DNA of 64,000 bases from Novosphingobium resinovorum (GCF_001742225.1 NZ_CP017077.1:434001-498000); one strand, 5' to 3'. Numbered from the stretch's first letter, positions 36,690-46,375 are shown. Notes: generated by a model not told the origin, from the letters alone. Translations and numbers: made by a program.

Positions 36690-39026
36690 TCAGATCTTCC
36701 AGCCCAGCTGGATGCCGTACGTCACCGGCTTGCCGGTGAAGCGGATGTAATAGTCCTGCGTCTGCAGGGCGTTGGACCACCAGTAGGTATTGGTGACGTT
36801 GCGGCCGAAGACCGAGACCTTCCAGCGCCCGTCCGCATCCTCGATACCGGCGCGCAGGTCGAGCAGGGCATAGGCCTTGATGCGCAGTTCGGGGATGTCG
36901 CCGATGCTGGCATTGGCCTTGCTGTTGTAGGTCAGGTTGCTGCCGACGAAGGCGTTGACGCGGTCGTTGAGCGCGAAGTCGTACTGCACGTCGGCGATCA
37001 GCTGCAGCTTGGGCGCATAGGGGAATTCGGCGCCCGCGAAGTCTTCGATCACGCCGGCGTTGTTGTAGCCGGTGAACTGCTTGATCTTCGTATCGAGGTA
37101 GGTCGCCGCCACGTTGAAGCGCAGGCCGTCGAAGGGCCGCGCCTGGATTTCCGCCTCGGCGCCCCAGACGCGCGACTTGGGCACCTGCACCAGCGCATCG
37201 AGCGGGCCGAACACCATGTCGAGGATGCGGCCGCGCAGCTGCTTGTTGGTGTAGTCGTAGTAGAACAGCGCGCCGTTGACCTGCAGGCGGTTGTCGATCG
37301 GCATCTTGAAGCCGGTTTCGTAGGCGATTAGCGATTCCTGCACGACCGGCTTGTACTGGTCGATGTTGGCGGCCGAAGTGGTCGGGAAGCTGCCCGCCTT
37401 GTACCCCTTGCTGACGGTGGCGTAGACGAGGCCGCGATTGGCGGTCTTGTAGTTGATGCCTGCGCGCCACGACAGGTTGTTTTCGTGCAGGCTGTCCTGG
37501 ATCGGCGTGATCGTTGGCGCGAACGTCTCGTCAAGGACGGTGCAGTTCCGTTCGCCGATGGGCACGAACGGCAGCGAGGGATCGCGCAGCTGCGATTCCA
37601 GATATTCGAACACCGCGTCGGTATTGCCGCCCGGCTCGTTCCTGGTGCAGCCGGTGAACGAGCGCCGGGTGTCGGTGTAGCGCAGGCCGCCGGTCAGCGT
37701 CAGCGCATCGGTCAGCTTGTATTCGGCATTGCCGAAGGCGGCGAGGGTGCGGATGTTCTGCTGCGAGAAGTTGGAGCTGTAGCCCATGTGCAGCGGCCCG
37801 ACCCACGACGTCGTCGCGTCCCAGAACCAGTAATAGAGCTGGTCGTAGGTCTCGTCCTTCTCGTAGCTGCCGCCGACGACCCAGTTCAGCGGGCCGGTGT
37901 CGCCCGACAGGCGCAGTTCCTGCGAATAGGTGTCGATCCGGCCGATCGTGCGGTTGTCGGCGATGTTGCGGTCGGTGCCGTCGAAGTCGGAGTAGGAGTC
38001 CGAACGATAGCGTTCGTACGCCGATACGCTGGTCAGTTTGACCGCGTCCGACAGTTCCACTTCGGCGCGCAGGGCTGTCTGGAAGAAGCGGTCGTCGTGG
38101 CGCTGCGGATTGACGTTCTCGTCCACGCCGTTGCCAAGGCTCGTTGCCCAGTCGGCGGCACGGGCGGTCTGCGGCGGGGTGGGATAGGCGCGGTTGGCGG
38201 CTTCCTCGGGGCTGCCGGGGACCGAGATGTAGGTCGCGATGCGCTGCGGCGCCTGCGAGTCCGAACGGTCGGTCCAGCCGTTGAGGTTGAGCGAGAGCGC
38301 TACCGGCCCCGACTGGTAGTCGAACAGCGCGCGGCCCTGGAACATGCGCGTCGCGCCGTTGGTGTCGCCGGGGCGGGTGATGCTGTACTGCCAGGCGCCG
38401 CCCTCGACGATGCGCGCGGCGACGCGGGCTTTCAGGTCGCCCGCAACCGGGCCGCTGATGAAGGCCTGCGCGTCGACCTGCCCGAAGCGGGCATAGCTGG
38501 CATCGACCCCGGCCTTGAATTCGTCGGTCGGCTTGTTGGCGACGAAGTTGATCGCGCCGCCGGTGGTGTTGTTGCCGAACAGCGTGCCTTGCGGGCCCTT
38601 GAGCACTTCGACACGCTCGACGTCGAGCGCGGCGGCCTTGGTCATGGCGCTGAAGGGCAGGGTCACTTCGTCGGTGTAGACGACGACCGTGGGCGAGGCC
38701 GCGATCGAGGATTCGTAGAAGCCGACGCCGCGCAAGGTATAGACCGGCGTGTTGAACGGCGAGGGCTGGGCGGTAAGGCCGGGCACCACGCGCGCAAGGT
38801 CCGCCGCGCTCTGGACGCCCGCGGCCACCAGCGCGTCGCCGCTGGCGGTGGTGATCGTCATCGGCACGGTGTTGATCGACTGTTCGCGCTTGTTGGCGGT
38901 GACGATGATCTCGTTGACCTCGTTCGAGCCCGGCTTTGCCGGTGCCTCCTGCGCTCCGGCCGAAGTGGCCGCGACGGCGATTGAAAACATGGATGTGCAC
39001 GCAAGCAATGGGCGAATACGCCGCAT
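36690..39026 (-). CDS. TonB-dependent outer-membrane receptor 1
   Basis: A 778-aa receptor: signal peptide ending AGAQ (about 1-25), TonB box NEIIVTANKR (about 38-47), plug domain with ERVEVLKGPQGTLFGNNTTGG, and a 22-strand barrel ending LGWKI. It lacks an N-terminal STN signalling domain. It is a close paralogue of receptor 3 (shared VSKGYKAGSFPT, FGPLDALVQVPKSRVWG versus FGPLNALVNVPKSHIIG). In sphingomonads such receptors import organic substrates besides iron chelates. A TetR-type operator lies 77 bases upstream, linking it to the island regulon. Confidence 0.93.
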   Translation of the reverse strand: MRRIRPLLACTSMFSIAVAATSAGAQEAPAKPGSNEVNEIIVTANKREQSINTVPMTITTASGDALVAAGVQSAADLARVVPGLTAQPSPFNTPVYTLRGVGFYESSIAASPTVVVYTDEVTLPFSAMTKAAALDVERVEVLKGPQGTLFGNNTTGGAINFVANKPTDEFKAGVDASYARFGQVDAQAFISGPVAGDLKARVAARIVEGGAWQYSITRPGDTNGATRMFQGRALFDYQSGPVALSLNLNGWTDRSDSQAPQRIATYISVPGSPEEAANRAYPTPPQTARAADWATSLGNGVDENVNPQRHDDRFFQTALRAEVELSDAVKLTSVSAYERYRSDSYSDFDGTDRNIADNRTIGRIDTYSQELRLSGDTGPLNWVVGGSYEKDETYDQLYYWFWDATTSWVGPLHMGYSSNFSQQNIRTLAAFGNAEYKLTDALTLTGGLRYTDTRRSFTGCTRNEPGGNTDAVFEYLESQLRDPSLPFVPIGERNCTVLDETFAPTITPIQDSLHENNLSWRAGINYKTANRGLVYATVSKGYKAGSFPTTSAANIDQYKPVVQESLIAYETGFKMPIDNRLQVNGALFYYDYTNKQLRGRILDMVFGPLDALVQVPKSRVWGAEAEIQARPFDGLRFNVAATYLDTKIKQFTGYNNAGVIEDFAGAEFPYAPKLQLIADVQYDFALNDRVNAFVGSNLTYNSKANASIGDIPELRIKAYALLDLRAGIEDADGRWKVSVFGRNVTNTYWWSNALQTQDYYIRFTGKPVTYGIQLGWKI

Positions 39027-39388
39027 GGTTGTCCTCCCCGGTTATCTCTCCCTCCGCGCGGAATATCTACCTCCCGCGTCGGATGCCGGGTTTGGAGCAT
39101 AATAATAACGTGTTGTAAAATAGATTCGGAATCGAATTTCCGGATGGGGCGCCCGGCGCTACTCTTCCGCCTGCGATCGTGTAAAATCGTCAGACGATAA
39201 TACGCTGAAATTTATACATAATGGCTTAAAATAGCCGATACTAGGCCAATTTTTGATCCAAAGTGACTCCGAGTTTCAACTAGGGGGCGTCATCATATAA
39301 AGATACGTCGCGTTGTCATAATGGACTCGAAGAAAATCCCGGTGTAGACTCCCGCAAAAGACGTTCACAAACGTATGGGAGAGTGGAG
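39027..39388. promoter_or_regulatory. Divergent control region between receptor 1 and TfdA-type gene
   Basis: An AT-rich 362-bp region that must hold promoters for both directions. It contains the operator-like site at 39103-39118 on the receptor side; no second copy is near the dioxygenase. ACGTTCACAAACGT (39361 region) is a small dyad 18-31 bases before the dioxygenase start. Confidence 0.5.
39103..39118. promoter_or_regulatory. TetR-type operator candidate (receptor 1)
   Basis: TAATAACGTGTTGTAA: right arm GTTGTAA fits 6 of 7 of the island consensus TTGYAAC-RY-GTTRCAA, left arm 5 of 7. About 77 bases before the receptor 1 start codon. Confidence 0.55.
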
Positions 39389-40323
39389 ATGAGCTTCAGG
39401 ACCACGCCGCTGCTTGCGGGCCGCGAGTTCGGACTGGTGATCGACAATGTCGCGCAGGAGCATCTGGACGACGAGACCGCGCGCGCCTGCTTGCGCGACT
39501 TGTGGGCGCGGCACGGGCTGCTGATCTTCAAGGGCATCTCGACGATCGCCTTCCAGCTCGACCTCAGCCGGGTGTTCGGCCCGCTGGAGCCGCATACCGT
39601 GCGCGAACTGCGTGATGGCGAGTACCCCGAGCTTTACCGGCTGAAGTACGATCCGGACAACGATCCGTGGCTCTACGACGTGGGCGGCGAAGTGCTTGGC
39701 GGGTTCACGCCCTGGCATTTCGATCTTGCCTTCGTGCCGCTGAGCAATCGCGGGGCGATGCTGCGGTCGGTGCGGCTGCCGGGCGCCGGGGGCAAGACCG
39801 GCTTCATCGACGGCGTCGAGGCCTACGACCGCCTGCCCGCCGCGCTGAAGGCGCAGGTGGACGACGTGGAGATCGTCTACCAGATGGATTCGACCACGCG
39901 CGCAACCCCTTCGCGCTGCGTGCCGCGCGCCGTCCGATCACCGTGCTGCGCGAGAACGAGAGCATCCGCTCGATGCTCGACCGGCAGCAGCGGGACTATC
40001 CGCCGGTGGTCTTTCCCGCCGTGGTGCGGCACCCGGAAAGCGGGCGCAAGATGCTGCACATCTCGCCGCTGTTCGCGCAGCATATCCTCGGGCTGGAGGC
40101 GGCGGCGAGCAACGACCTGCTCGGGCAGTTGATCGATCACATCACCGACGACAGCCTCGCCTATTACCACGACTGGAAGAACGACGAGCTGGTGCTGTGG
40201 GACAACTTCCGCACCATCCACTCCGCCGAGGGCGTGCCGCAGGGCGAAAGCCGCGAGATGCACCGCACGACGATCTCGGCGACGTACGAACTGGGCCGCT
40301 ATCTGGGACCGCAGGCGGCGTGA
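39389..40323 (+). pseudogene. TfdA/TauD-type Fe(II)/2-oxoglutarate dioxygenase with frameshift
   Basis: Start ATG 39389 with GGAG upstream. The first frame has the facial-triad HxD in WHFDLAF and the 2-oxoglutarate substrate fold to VDDVEIVYQMD; near 39895 one T appears missing (GATTCGACC where GATTTCGACC would read DFDHARNPF). The second frame continues NPFALRAARRPITVLRENES to the C-terminal His region (SREMHRTTISATYELGRYLG). Rejoined length is about 311 aa, normal for the family. Such enzymes hydroxylate or cleave ethers and acids. Loss may be recent or a base-calling error since both halves are clean. Confidence 0.85.
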
Positions 40324-40370
40324 TGGGCGTAGGGCCGGGGGCGTGAGGGCGCTTCCGGTCCTGTATGCCC

Positions 40371-40447
40371 CGTCATTGCGAGCGTAGCGGAGCAATCCAG
40401 AGCGGCTCAGGACTGCCCTGGATTGCTTCGCTGCGCTCGCAATGACG
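40371..40447. repeat. REP-like 30-bp inverted repeat between convergent genes
   Basis: Arms 40371-40400 and 40418-40447 pair at 28 of 30 positions around 17 bases; they start CGTCATTGCGAGCG and share the core with 11452-11491. It is the only sizeable structure between the dioxygenase and oxidoreductase stops, so it probably works as a two-way terminator. The CGTCATTGCGAGCG-type palindrome is a widespread interspersed bacterial repeat. Confidence 0.8.
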
Positions 40448-40473
40448 AAAGGGTGGTGTATCCGGCGGCTGCG

Positions 40474-43400
40474 TCAGGCGCCCTGTCCGACCGGGATTGG
40501 CGTCTGCTGCGCCTCGACCATCGACTTCGGCTGCGTCAGTTCGCCGACTTTCGCGCGATAGGCGGCGATATTACCGAGCTTCACGTCCTCGTAGCCCCGG
40601 ATCAAGTCCGGCAGGGCGGCCAGCGCCAGCACCGTCTCCGGCTCCGTGGCGAGCCGGGGTAGTATGCTGCGGATCATCGCGCGGTATTCGCCGATCAGCG
40701 CCTTTTCCTGCGACCGGACCACGCCGATGCCGAACAGGTCGAGCGGACCGCCGCGCACGCGCCGGGCCCATGCCAGAAGACGCGCCATGGGTACGAACCA
40801 GCGGCCCATCTTCACCTTCCTGCGCACGCCCAGACGGCGCAGGAAGGTCGGGTGCAGCCACCACTGGAACGCCTGCCCGCGCGCGATCCGGCCGCTGGCG
40901 ACGTCGCGGTCGTACGCCTCGACGAAGAGACGCGCGACCTCGTATTCGTCCTTGTAGGCCATCAGCTTGTAGAGGTTGACGCCCAGCGTCTCGACCAGCG
41001 CCGCGCGGTGCGGGGAGCCGATGGCGGCCCCGGCGATCTCCTCGACGAAGGCCAGCCATTCCTCCGCATAAGCGCGGCTCTGGAAGGCTTCGAGTTCGCC
41101 GAAGCGCAGTTGCAGGCGTTCGGTCGCGGCGACAGGCAGGGCGAGCGCGTGAACCCTTGCGGCAGCATCGTCGGCGATCACCGGCGCGGGGACGGGCGGA
41201 TTCGCGCGCGCGTCAACGGCGGAATCGAAGGCGGCGCGGTCGAGCACGGCGAAGCGGCCCCAGCGGAACGCGGCGATATTGGTCTTCACCGCGACGCCGT
41301 TCAGGGTCATCGCCCGCTCCAGCGCGGCAGCGGAGATGGGCAGCGCGCCGGCCTGATACGCCGCGCCGATCATCATCATGTTCGCCGCCACCTCGTTGCC
41401 GAACAGCAGCCGCGCCGCGCGCAGGCCGTCGACCGCAATCGCGGTGGAGCGCATGTGCGCGCCGATCCGCGAGAGCAGGATCTCCTTCTCGGGATAGGGC
41501 GTGCGGACATTCGTGACGGTGCCGCCGGTGGGCACCGGATCGCAGTTGCCCACGAAGATCGTGCGGTCGGGTCGCGCCACTTTCAGATGTACCGGATCGG
41601 CGCCGGTCAGCAGGTCGAAGGCGACGTAGGCGTCGGCCTGCCCATCGGCGATGCGCACGGCCCCGGCGACGGGCGCGCGGTCGATATGCAGCATGGACAC
41701 CACCGGCCCGGCCTTCTGGCTGGAGCCGATCTGGTCGATCGAGCGCACGTGCAGCCCTTCCAGCGCGGCGGCCATGCCGAGCACTTGGTTGACCGTCACC
41801 ACACCGGTCCCGCCGATCCCTGCCATCAGCATCGCATAGCCGCGATCGGGCAGCACCGCGCCGGGATCGACGAGGGTGACGGGCGGCTCGCCCACCGGCT
41901 CGACCCTGGCCTCCTGCATCCCGCCGTCGACAGTGATGAACGAGGGGCAATCGCCCAGCAGGCACGAGAAGTCCGAATTGCACGAAGTCTGGTTGATCCG
42001 CGTCTTGCGGCCGAATTCGGTCTCGAACGGCTCGACGCTGAGGCAGTTGGACTTGACCCCGCAATCGCCGCAGCCTTCGCAGATGCGCGGGTTGATATAG
42101 ACCTTGTCGGTCTTCACCGCGAGATTGCCGCGCTTGCGCAGGCGGCGCTTCTCGGCGGCGCACTGCTGGTCGTTGATGAGCACGGTGACGCCCTTGACCG
42201 CCGCCAGTTCCCCCTCGACCGCGAGCAGGTCGTCGCGGTGGCGCACCGAGGCGAGTGCGGGCAGGGCGAGGCCCTTGTAGCGCTCCGGCTCGTCGGTGGT
42301 GACAACGATGCGCTGGACGCCTTCGGCCTTCAGCTGGTCGATGATGCCGGGCACGCTCTTGCCCGCGAACACGTCCTGCCCGCCGGTCATCGCCACGGCA
42401 GAATTGTAGAGCAGCTTGTAGGTGATGTTGATCCCCGCCGCCGCCGCGAAGCGGATCGCCAGGCTGCCCGAATGGGCATATGTCCCGTCGCCCAGGTTCT
42501 GGAAGAAGTGCTCGGTCCCGGTGAAGCGGTGGGCGCCGACAAACTGCGCGCCTTCGCCGCCCATCTGAGTATAGCCGGTGACTTCGCCCATGATCGGGCC
42601 CATCCACAAGGTCATGATGTGGCAGCCGATCCCGGCGCCGACGACCGACCCCTCCGGCACGCGGAGTGACCGGTTGTGCGGGCAGCCCGAGCAGAAATAG
42701 GGCTGGCGCGTGGTGGAAAGCGGCGCGTTCACCGCGCCGGGGTTCGCCGGTGCAGGGGCGCGCTCGATGCTCAGCCATGTCGCCAGCGCGGTCGCCATGA
42801 TCTCCACCGAGAGCTCGCCGCAGGCGGTCAGCAGCAGGCGGCCTTCGGGATCGTTGCGACCCCAGATGACCGGCGCGTCGGGCTTGCCGTAAAGCATGTC
42901 CTTGAGCGCGAGTTCGAGGAACGGGCGCTTGTCCTCCACCACGAAGATGCTTTCCAGCCCGGCCGCGAATTCGCCCGCCGTCTCGTGGTCGAAGGGATAG
43001 AGCATGCCCATCTTGAGGATGCGGATGCCGCGTGCCTCCAGTTCGGCGTCGTCGATGCCGAGCAGGCGCAGCGCCTCACGCAGGTCGTAGTAGCTCTTGC
43101 CGCCGACGAGGATGCCGTGCCTTGCCCGCTCGCCCGCGCCGAGCACGCGGTTGAGGCCGTTGAGCCGACCATAGGCACGCGCGATTTCGAGGCGGCCGTA
43201 ATAGATCTCCCGCTCACGCGCGATCATCGGCGGCCCCGCCTCGTTCGCGTGGAAGCGGGGGGTATAGGGGCGGCCGTCGTATTCGATCGCGGGGATGACG
43301 GGCTGCACCCGGTCCGGCCCGAGGTCGGCGGTGGCGGCGGAATCGGCGACGTCGGCGATCAGCTTGAAGCCCACCCACAGCCCCGCCGCGCGCGACAGGG

Positions 43401-43968
43401 CATAGCCGTGGCGGCCGTAGTCGAGCACCTCTTGCACGTTCCCCGGCGCCAGCACCGGCATGTAGAAGCTGCTGAAGATGGTGTTGGAATCGGACGGCAG
43501 GATGGTGGAGCGCGCATGGGGATCGTCGCCCGCCACGCACAGCACCCCGCCATGGGCGGCGGTGCCGTGGAAGTTGGCGTGGTGGAAGGCGTCGGCCGCG
43601 CGGTCGACGCCCGGCGCCTTGCCGAACCACAGGCCGAAGACGCCGTCGAATTTGGGCTTCGGAAGTTCCCCCACCATCTGCGTGCCGTAGAGCGCGGTGG
43701 CGGCCAGTTCCTCGTTCAGCCCCAGCTGGTGGAACACGTTCTCGGCCTCGAAATGCGGCGCATTACGCATCATCTCGCTGTCGACCCCGCCGAGCGGCGA
43801 GCCGGGATAGCCGGACACCAGCCCGGCCGTGCTCAACCCCGCCGCGCGGTCGGCGCGGGCCTGGTCGATCAGCACGCGCAGCATCGCCTGCATGCCCGTG
43901 AGGTACGTGCGCCCGCTCGCCTGCGTGTAGCGTTCCTTCAGGCTGATCGGCAGCAATTCGTTCGTCAT
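40474..43968 (-). CDS. Fused 2-oxoacid (indolepyruvate-type) ferredoxin oxidoreductase
   Basis: A 1,164-aa single-chain enzyme: N-terminal pyrimidine domain, then the TPP region YFCSGCPHNRSLRVPEG and GIGCHIMTLWMG, an iron-sulphur segment ICEGCGDCGVKSNCLSVEPF plus further Cys, and a gamma domain (MLMAGIGGTGVVTVNQVLGM). The family oxidatively decarboxylates aryl- or alkyl-2-oxoacids to acyl-CoA with ferredoxin. It follows enolase-type gene 1 by 25 bases, which supports a dehydratase-to-oxoacid-to-acyl-CoA sequence. Indolepyruvate itself is not implied; the substrate is probably the product of the enolase-superfamily enzymes. Confidence 0.9.
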   Translation of the reverse strand: MTNELLPISLKERYTQASGRTYLTGMQAMLRVLIDQARADRAAGLSTAGLVSGYPGSPLGGVDSEMMRNAPHFEAENVFHQLGLNEELAATALYGTQMVGELPKPKFDGVFGLWFGKAPGVDRAADAFHHANFHGTAAHGGVLCVAGDDPHARSTILPSDSNTIFSSFYMPVLAPGNVQEVLDYGRHGYALSRAAGLWVGFKLIADVADSAATADLGPDRVQPVIPAIEYDGRPYTPRFHANEAGPPMIAREREIYYGRLEIARAYGRLNGLNRVLGAGERARHGILVGGKSYYDLREALRLLGIDDAELEARGIRILKMGMLYPFDHETAGEFAAGLESIFVVEDKRPFLELALKDMLYGKPDAPVIWGRNDPEGRLLLTACGELSVEIMATALATWLSIERAPAPANPGAVNAPLSTTRQPYFCSGCPHNRSLRVPEGSVVGAGIGCHIMTLWMGPIMGEVTGYTQMGGEGAQFVGAHRFTGTEHFFQNLGDGTYAHSGSLAIRFAAAAGINITYKLLYNSAVAMTGGQDVFAGKSVPGIIDQLKAEGVQRIVVTTDEPERYKGLALPALASVRHRDDLLAVEGELAAVKGVTVLINDQQCAAEKRRLRKRGNLAVKTDKVYINPRICEGCGDCGVKSNCLSVEPFETEFGRKTRINQTSCNSDFSCLLGDCPSFITVDGGMQEARVEPVGEPPVTLVDPGAVLPDRGYAMLMAGIGGTGVVTVNQVLGMAAALEGLHVRSIDQIGSSQKAGPVVSMLHIDRAPVAGAVRIADGQADAYVAFDLLTGADPVHLKVARPDRTIFVGNCDPVPTGGTVTNVRTPYPEKEILLSRIGAHMRSTAIAVDGLRAARLLFGNEVAANMMMIGAAYQAGALPISAAALERAMTLNGVAVKTNIAAFRWGRFAVLDRAAFDSAVDARANPPVPAPVIADDAAARVHALALPVAATERLQLRFGELEAFQSRAYAEEWLAFVEEIAGAAIGSPHRAALVETLGVNLYKLMAYKDEYEVARLFVEAYDRDVASGRIARGQAFQWWLHPTFLRRLGVRRKVKMGRWFVPMARLLAWARRVRGGPLDLFGIGVVRSQEKALIGEYRAMIRSILPRLATEPETVLALAALPDLIRGYEDVKLGNIAAYRAKVGELTQPKSMVEAQQTPIPVGQGA

Positions 43969-43993
43969 CGCATCCTGCTCCGCGGGGCCACCG

Positions 43994-45133
43994 TCAGGTC
44001 CAGGCCGTCTTGCGGCCCTCGATCCGCGCGCCTTCCTCCAACTCGCCGACTTCGAGGAGTTCGACCGTCAGGCGCTCGATCTCGTCCATGTCGGCCTCGT
44101 ATCCCAGCCCCGGCTTGGTGGGCGCGCTGACCCAGCCGTCGGCATCGATCCACAGCTTGTCCTTCATGCCGATGTCGAGGCAACCCTGCGGCACCGCGAT
44201 CTCGACGAAATCGCAGTAATGGGTGGAGAGCATGACGTGCAGGTGCGCGGCCATGACGCTGACGGTGCCGTAGCTGTGCGGCTCGAACTTCATCTGGTTC
44301 GCCTCGCAGAAGGCGGCGGCCTTGCGCATGGCGGAGATGCCGCCGATCCAGTCGCCGATGGCGCGGATGGAATCGACCGCGCCGACGTACTTGGGATAGG
44401 CGCGCAGGCCCTGCTCGACGCTCTCCACCGCCGTCACCGGCAGGTCCAGCGCCTCACTCAGCATGCGCAGGCCCGGGATGTCGGAATCGGGCAGCGGCGT
44501 TTCGTACCAGTAGAAGTTCAGCTCATCGAGCGCGCGGCCCACCTTGAGCGCGCCCTGCCGGTCGTATTCGTTGATCGGGTCGAGCATCAGGTCCATCGTG
44601 TCGCCCACCGCCTCGCGCACCTTGCGGCAGATCTCGATGTCCTTGTCGGGGATGCCGGAGGGGTGGATCTTGTAGGCGTTGAAGCCCTGATCGCGGCATT
44701 CGAGCGCCAGCTGGCAGTATTCCTCGGGCGTGGCATAGTAGAAGGTGCTGGCATAGGCGCGGATGCGGTTGCGCGCGGCGCCGAGCAGGCGGTAGATCGG
44801 CTCGCCGTGGGCCTTGCCGATGAGATCCCACAGGCAGATGTCGATGGCGCTGGCGACGGGCGTGGGGCGCTCCAAACGGTCGGTCAGTTCGAACGAGATC
44901 GCCTCCACCTCATGCGGGTCGCGGCCGATCAGCACCGATTGCAGGCCGGGGAGGGCGTATTTGAACTCCATCGGGCTCATCAGGTAGGTCAGGCACTGGC
45001 CCTCGACACCCGGCACGTCGGTCAGCAGGCGCACGAAGACATGGTCTAGGCTGCGCGCCGCCCATTGCTCCTTCCATTTGTAGATCGGCTCGGTGCGCTT
45101 GAGGATGTGGGCCTTGATGCCGGTGATCTTCAT
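43994..45133 (-). CDS. Enolase-superfamily (mandelate racemase-like) protein 1
   Basis: A 379-aa barrel enzyme. Metal ligands D185, E211 and E237; the second strand shows K155-I-H157 where mandelate racemase has K-x-K; the base pair is D261 and H286 (EPHSYG). Acid-sugar dehydratases of this group turn 2,3-dihydroxy acids into 2-oxo-3-deoxy acids. The K-x-H variant is shared with protein 3 of this window but not protein 2. Start ATG 45133, 25 bases after the crotonase stop. It precedes the oxoacid oxidoreductase gene, which fits dehydration to a 2-oxoacid. Confidence 0.88.
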   Translation of the reverse strand: MKITGIKAHILKRTEPIYKWKEQWAARSLDHVFVRLLTDVPGVEGQCLTYLMSPMEFKYALPGLQSVLIGRDPHEVEAISFELTDRLERPTPVASAIDICLWDLIGKAHGEPIYRLLGAARNRIRAYASTFYYATPEEYCQLALECRDQGFNAYKIHPSGIPDKDIEICRKVREAVGDTMDLMLDPINEYDRQGALKVGRALDELNFYWYETPLPDSDIPGLRMLSEALDLPVTAVESVEQGLRAYPKYVGAVDSIRAIGDWIGGISAMRKAAAFCEANQMKFEPHSYGTVSVMAAHLHVMLSTHYCDFVEIAVPQGCLDIGMKDKLWIDADGWVSAPTKPGLGYEADMDEIERLTVELLEVGELEEGARIEGRKTAWT

Positions 45134-45158
45134 CTGAATGCTCTCCCAAATGTCCGTC

Positions 45159-46004
45159 TTATGCGGTCTTGCCCGAGGATCGGGCGCGGAAGGCGGCAAG
45201 TGCCGCCTCGAATTCCGGTTCGTAGGTACACAGGATCTGGTTGCGGTCTTCCAGCGCGATGACCTGCTCCAGCCCGCCTGCGTCGATGGCGCAATTGAGC
45301 GCCTCCTTGGTCAGTCGCAGGCCGAGCGGGGCGGTGGCCAGCATGTCGTCCACGAAACCCTGCACCATCGCGTCGATCTCGTCCGGCGGGGCGACGGCGG
45401 AGACGAGGCCGCCGTTGAGGGCGCGGGCCGCGTCGATGAAGCGGCCGGTCATCAGGAACTCGGCGGCGAACCCGGCCCCGGCGATGCGCGGCAGGAAGTA
45501 GCTGACGCCGATGTCGCAGCCGCTGAGGCCGATCTTCACGAAGGCGGCGTTCATCCGCAGGTCCGGCGTGGCGACGCGCACGTCTGCCGCCAGTGCCAGT
45601 GCGAAGCCGCCGCCGCTGGCCGCGCCGGTAAGGTGAGCGATGATCGGCTGCGGGCAGCGGCGCATGGCGATGACGATCTCGCTGATCCGCCGCTGGGCGA
45701 TGAGCGAACCGGCGGCGGTGGGATCGGCGCGGCCCTGCCGCTCCTTCATGTCGAGCCCGGCGCAGAAGTGCTTTCCGGTAGAACCCAGCACCACCACGCG
45801 GATGTCGTTGCGCCAATAGAGCCCCGCGAACAGGCGGCCGAGTTCGGCGATCAGCCGGTCGCTCAGGCTGTTCGCGGCATTCGGACGGTCGATGGTGACG
45901 CGCAACACCGCGCCGTCGCGGCGCAGCATGAGGTCGTGGAAGCTGGTGGGGTCAAGCGCGTCGTGCCCGTCAAGCAGGCGCGCAGGATCGGTTGTGTCCG
46001 ACAT
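45159..46004 (-). CDS. Crotonase-fold enoyl-CoA hydratase/isomerase
   Basis: A 281-aa crotonase with HFCAGLDMKE (oxyanion site 1) and GAASGGGFALALAADVR (site 2). The two hydratase glutamates are not conserved (the positions read A and K), but GCDIGVSYFLPR places an Asp like that of dienoyl-CoA isomerases. So isomerase or ring-type chemistry is likelier than plain hydration. It heads a three-gene operon (crotonase, enolase-type 1, oxidoreductase) with an operator 49 bases upstream. Confidence 0.85.
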   Translation of the reverse strand: MSDTTDPARLLDGHDALDPTSFHDLMLRRDGAVLRVTIDRPNAANSLSDRLIAELGRLFAGLYWRNDIRVVVLGSTGKHFCAGLDMKERQGRADPTAAGSLIAQRRISEIVIAMRRCPQPIIAHLTGAASGGGFALALAADVRVATPDLRMNAAFVKIGLSGCDIGVSYFLPRIAGAGFAAEFLMTGRFIDAARALNGGLVSAVAPPDEIDAMVQGFVDDMLATAPLGLRLTKEALNCAIDAGGLEQVIALEDRNQILCTYEPEFEAALAAFRARSSGKTA

Positions 46005-46052
46005 GGTCTGTTATCACTCTCCTTGAGGACGGCATAACATGGCCGGATAATA

Positions 46053-46068
46053 TTACAACACGTTTTCC
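46053..46068. promoter_or_regulatory. TetR-type operator candidate (crotonase operon)
   Basis: TTACAACACGTTTTCC: left arm fits 6 of 7 of the consensus, the right arm is poor. It lies two bases after the ABM gene stop and 49 bases before the crotonase start. Confidence 0.5.
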
Positions 46069-46069
46069 A

Positions 46070-46357
46070 TCATGCCACGACTTCCAGCTCCTCGATATGC
46101 GGCGGCTCGGTCAGGAATCCTTCGAGCAGGGGCATCAGTTCGACGACAAGCGGCTGCGCAAGGTGGCTGTCGGACGCTGCCATGTCGCGCCAGACTTCGA
46201 TCACAGTCCAGCGCCCGGCCTCGTCCGCGAACAGATCGTAGCGGATGCAGCCGGGTTCCTTGCGGGTTTCGGTGACGAGGGCCTTCAGGCGCTCGCCCAG
46301 TTCCGCGTGGCTTTCGCGGCGGGTGGTGAAGCGGACGATCCTGGGGATCTGCGGCAT
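46070..46357 (-). CDS. Antibiotic biosynthesis monooxygenase (ABM) domain protein
   Basis: A 95-aa ABM ferredoxin-like barrel protein: RIVRFTTRRESHAEL start, EPGCIRYDLFADEAGRWTVI, EVWRDMAASDSHL. Such small dimeric proteins oxidise quinols, act on aldehydes, or serve as accessory enzymes. Start ATG 46357 with GGGAG nine bases upstream; an in-frame ATG at 46381 overlaps the operator and is unlikely. It is divergent from the MFS gene, with a shared operator between them. Confidence 0.82.
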   Translation of the reverse strand: MPQIPRIVRFTTRRESHAELGERLKALVTETRKEPGCIRYDLFADEAGRWTVIEVWRDMAASDSHLAQPLVVELMPLLEGFLTEPPHIEELEVVA

Positions 46358-46375
46358 TCTGATTCTCCCGTTCAA

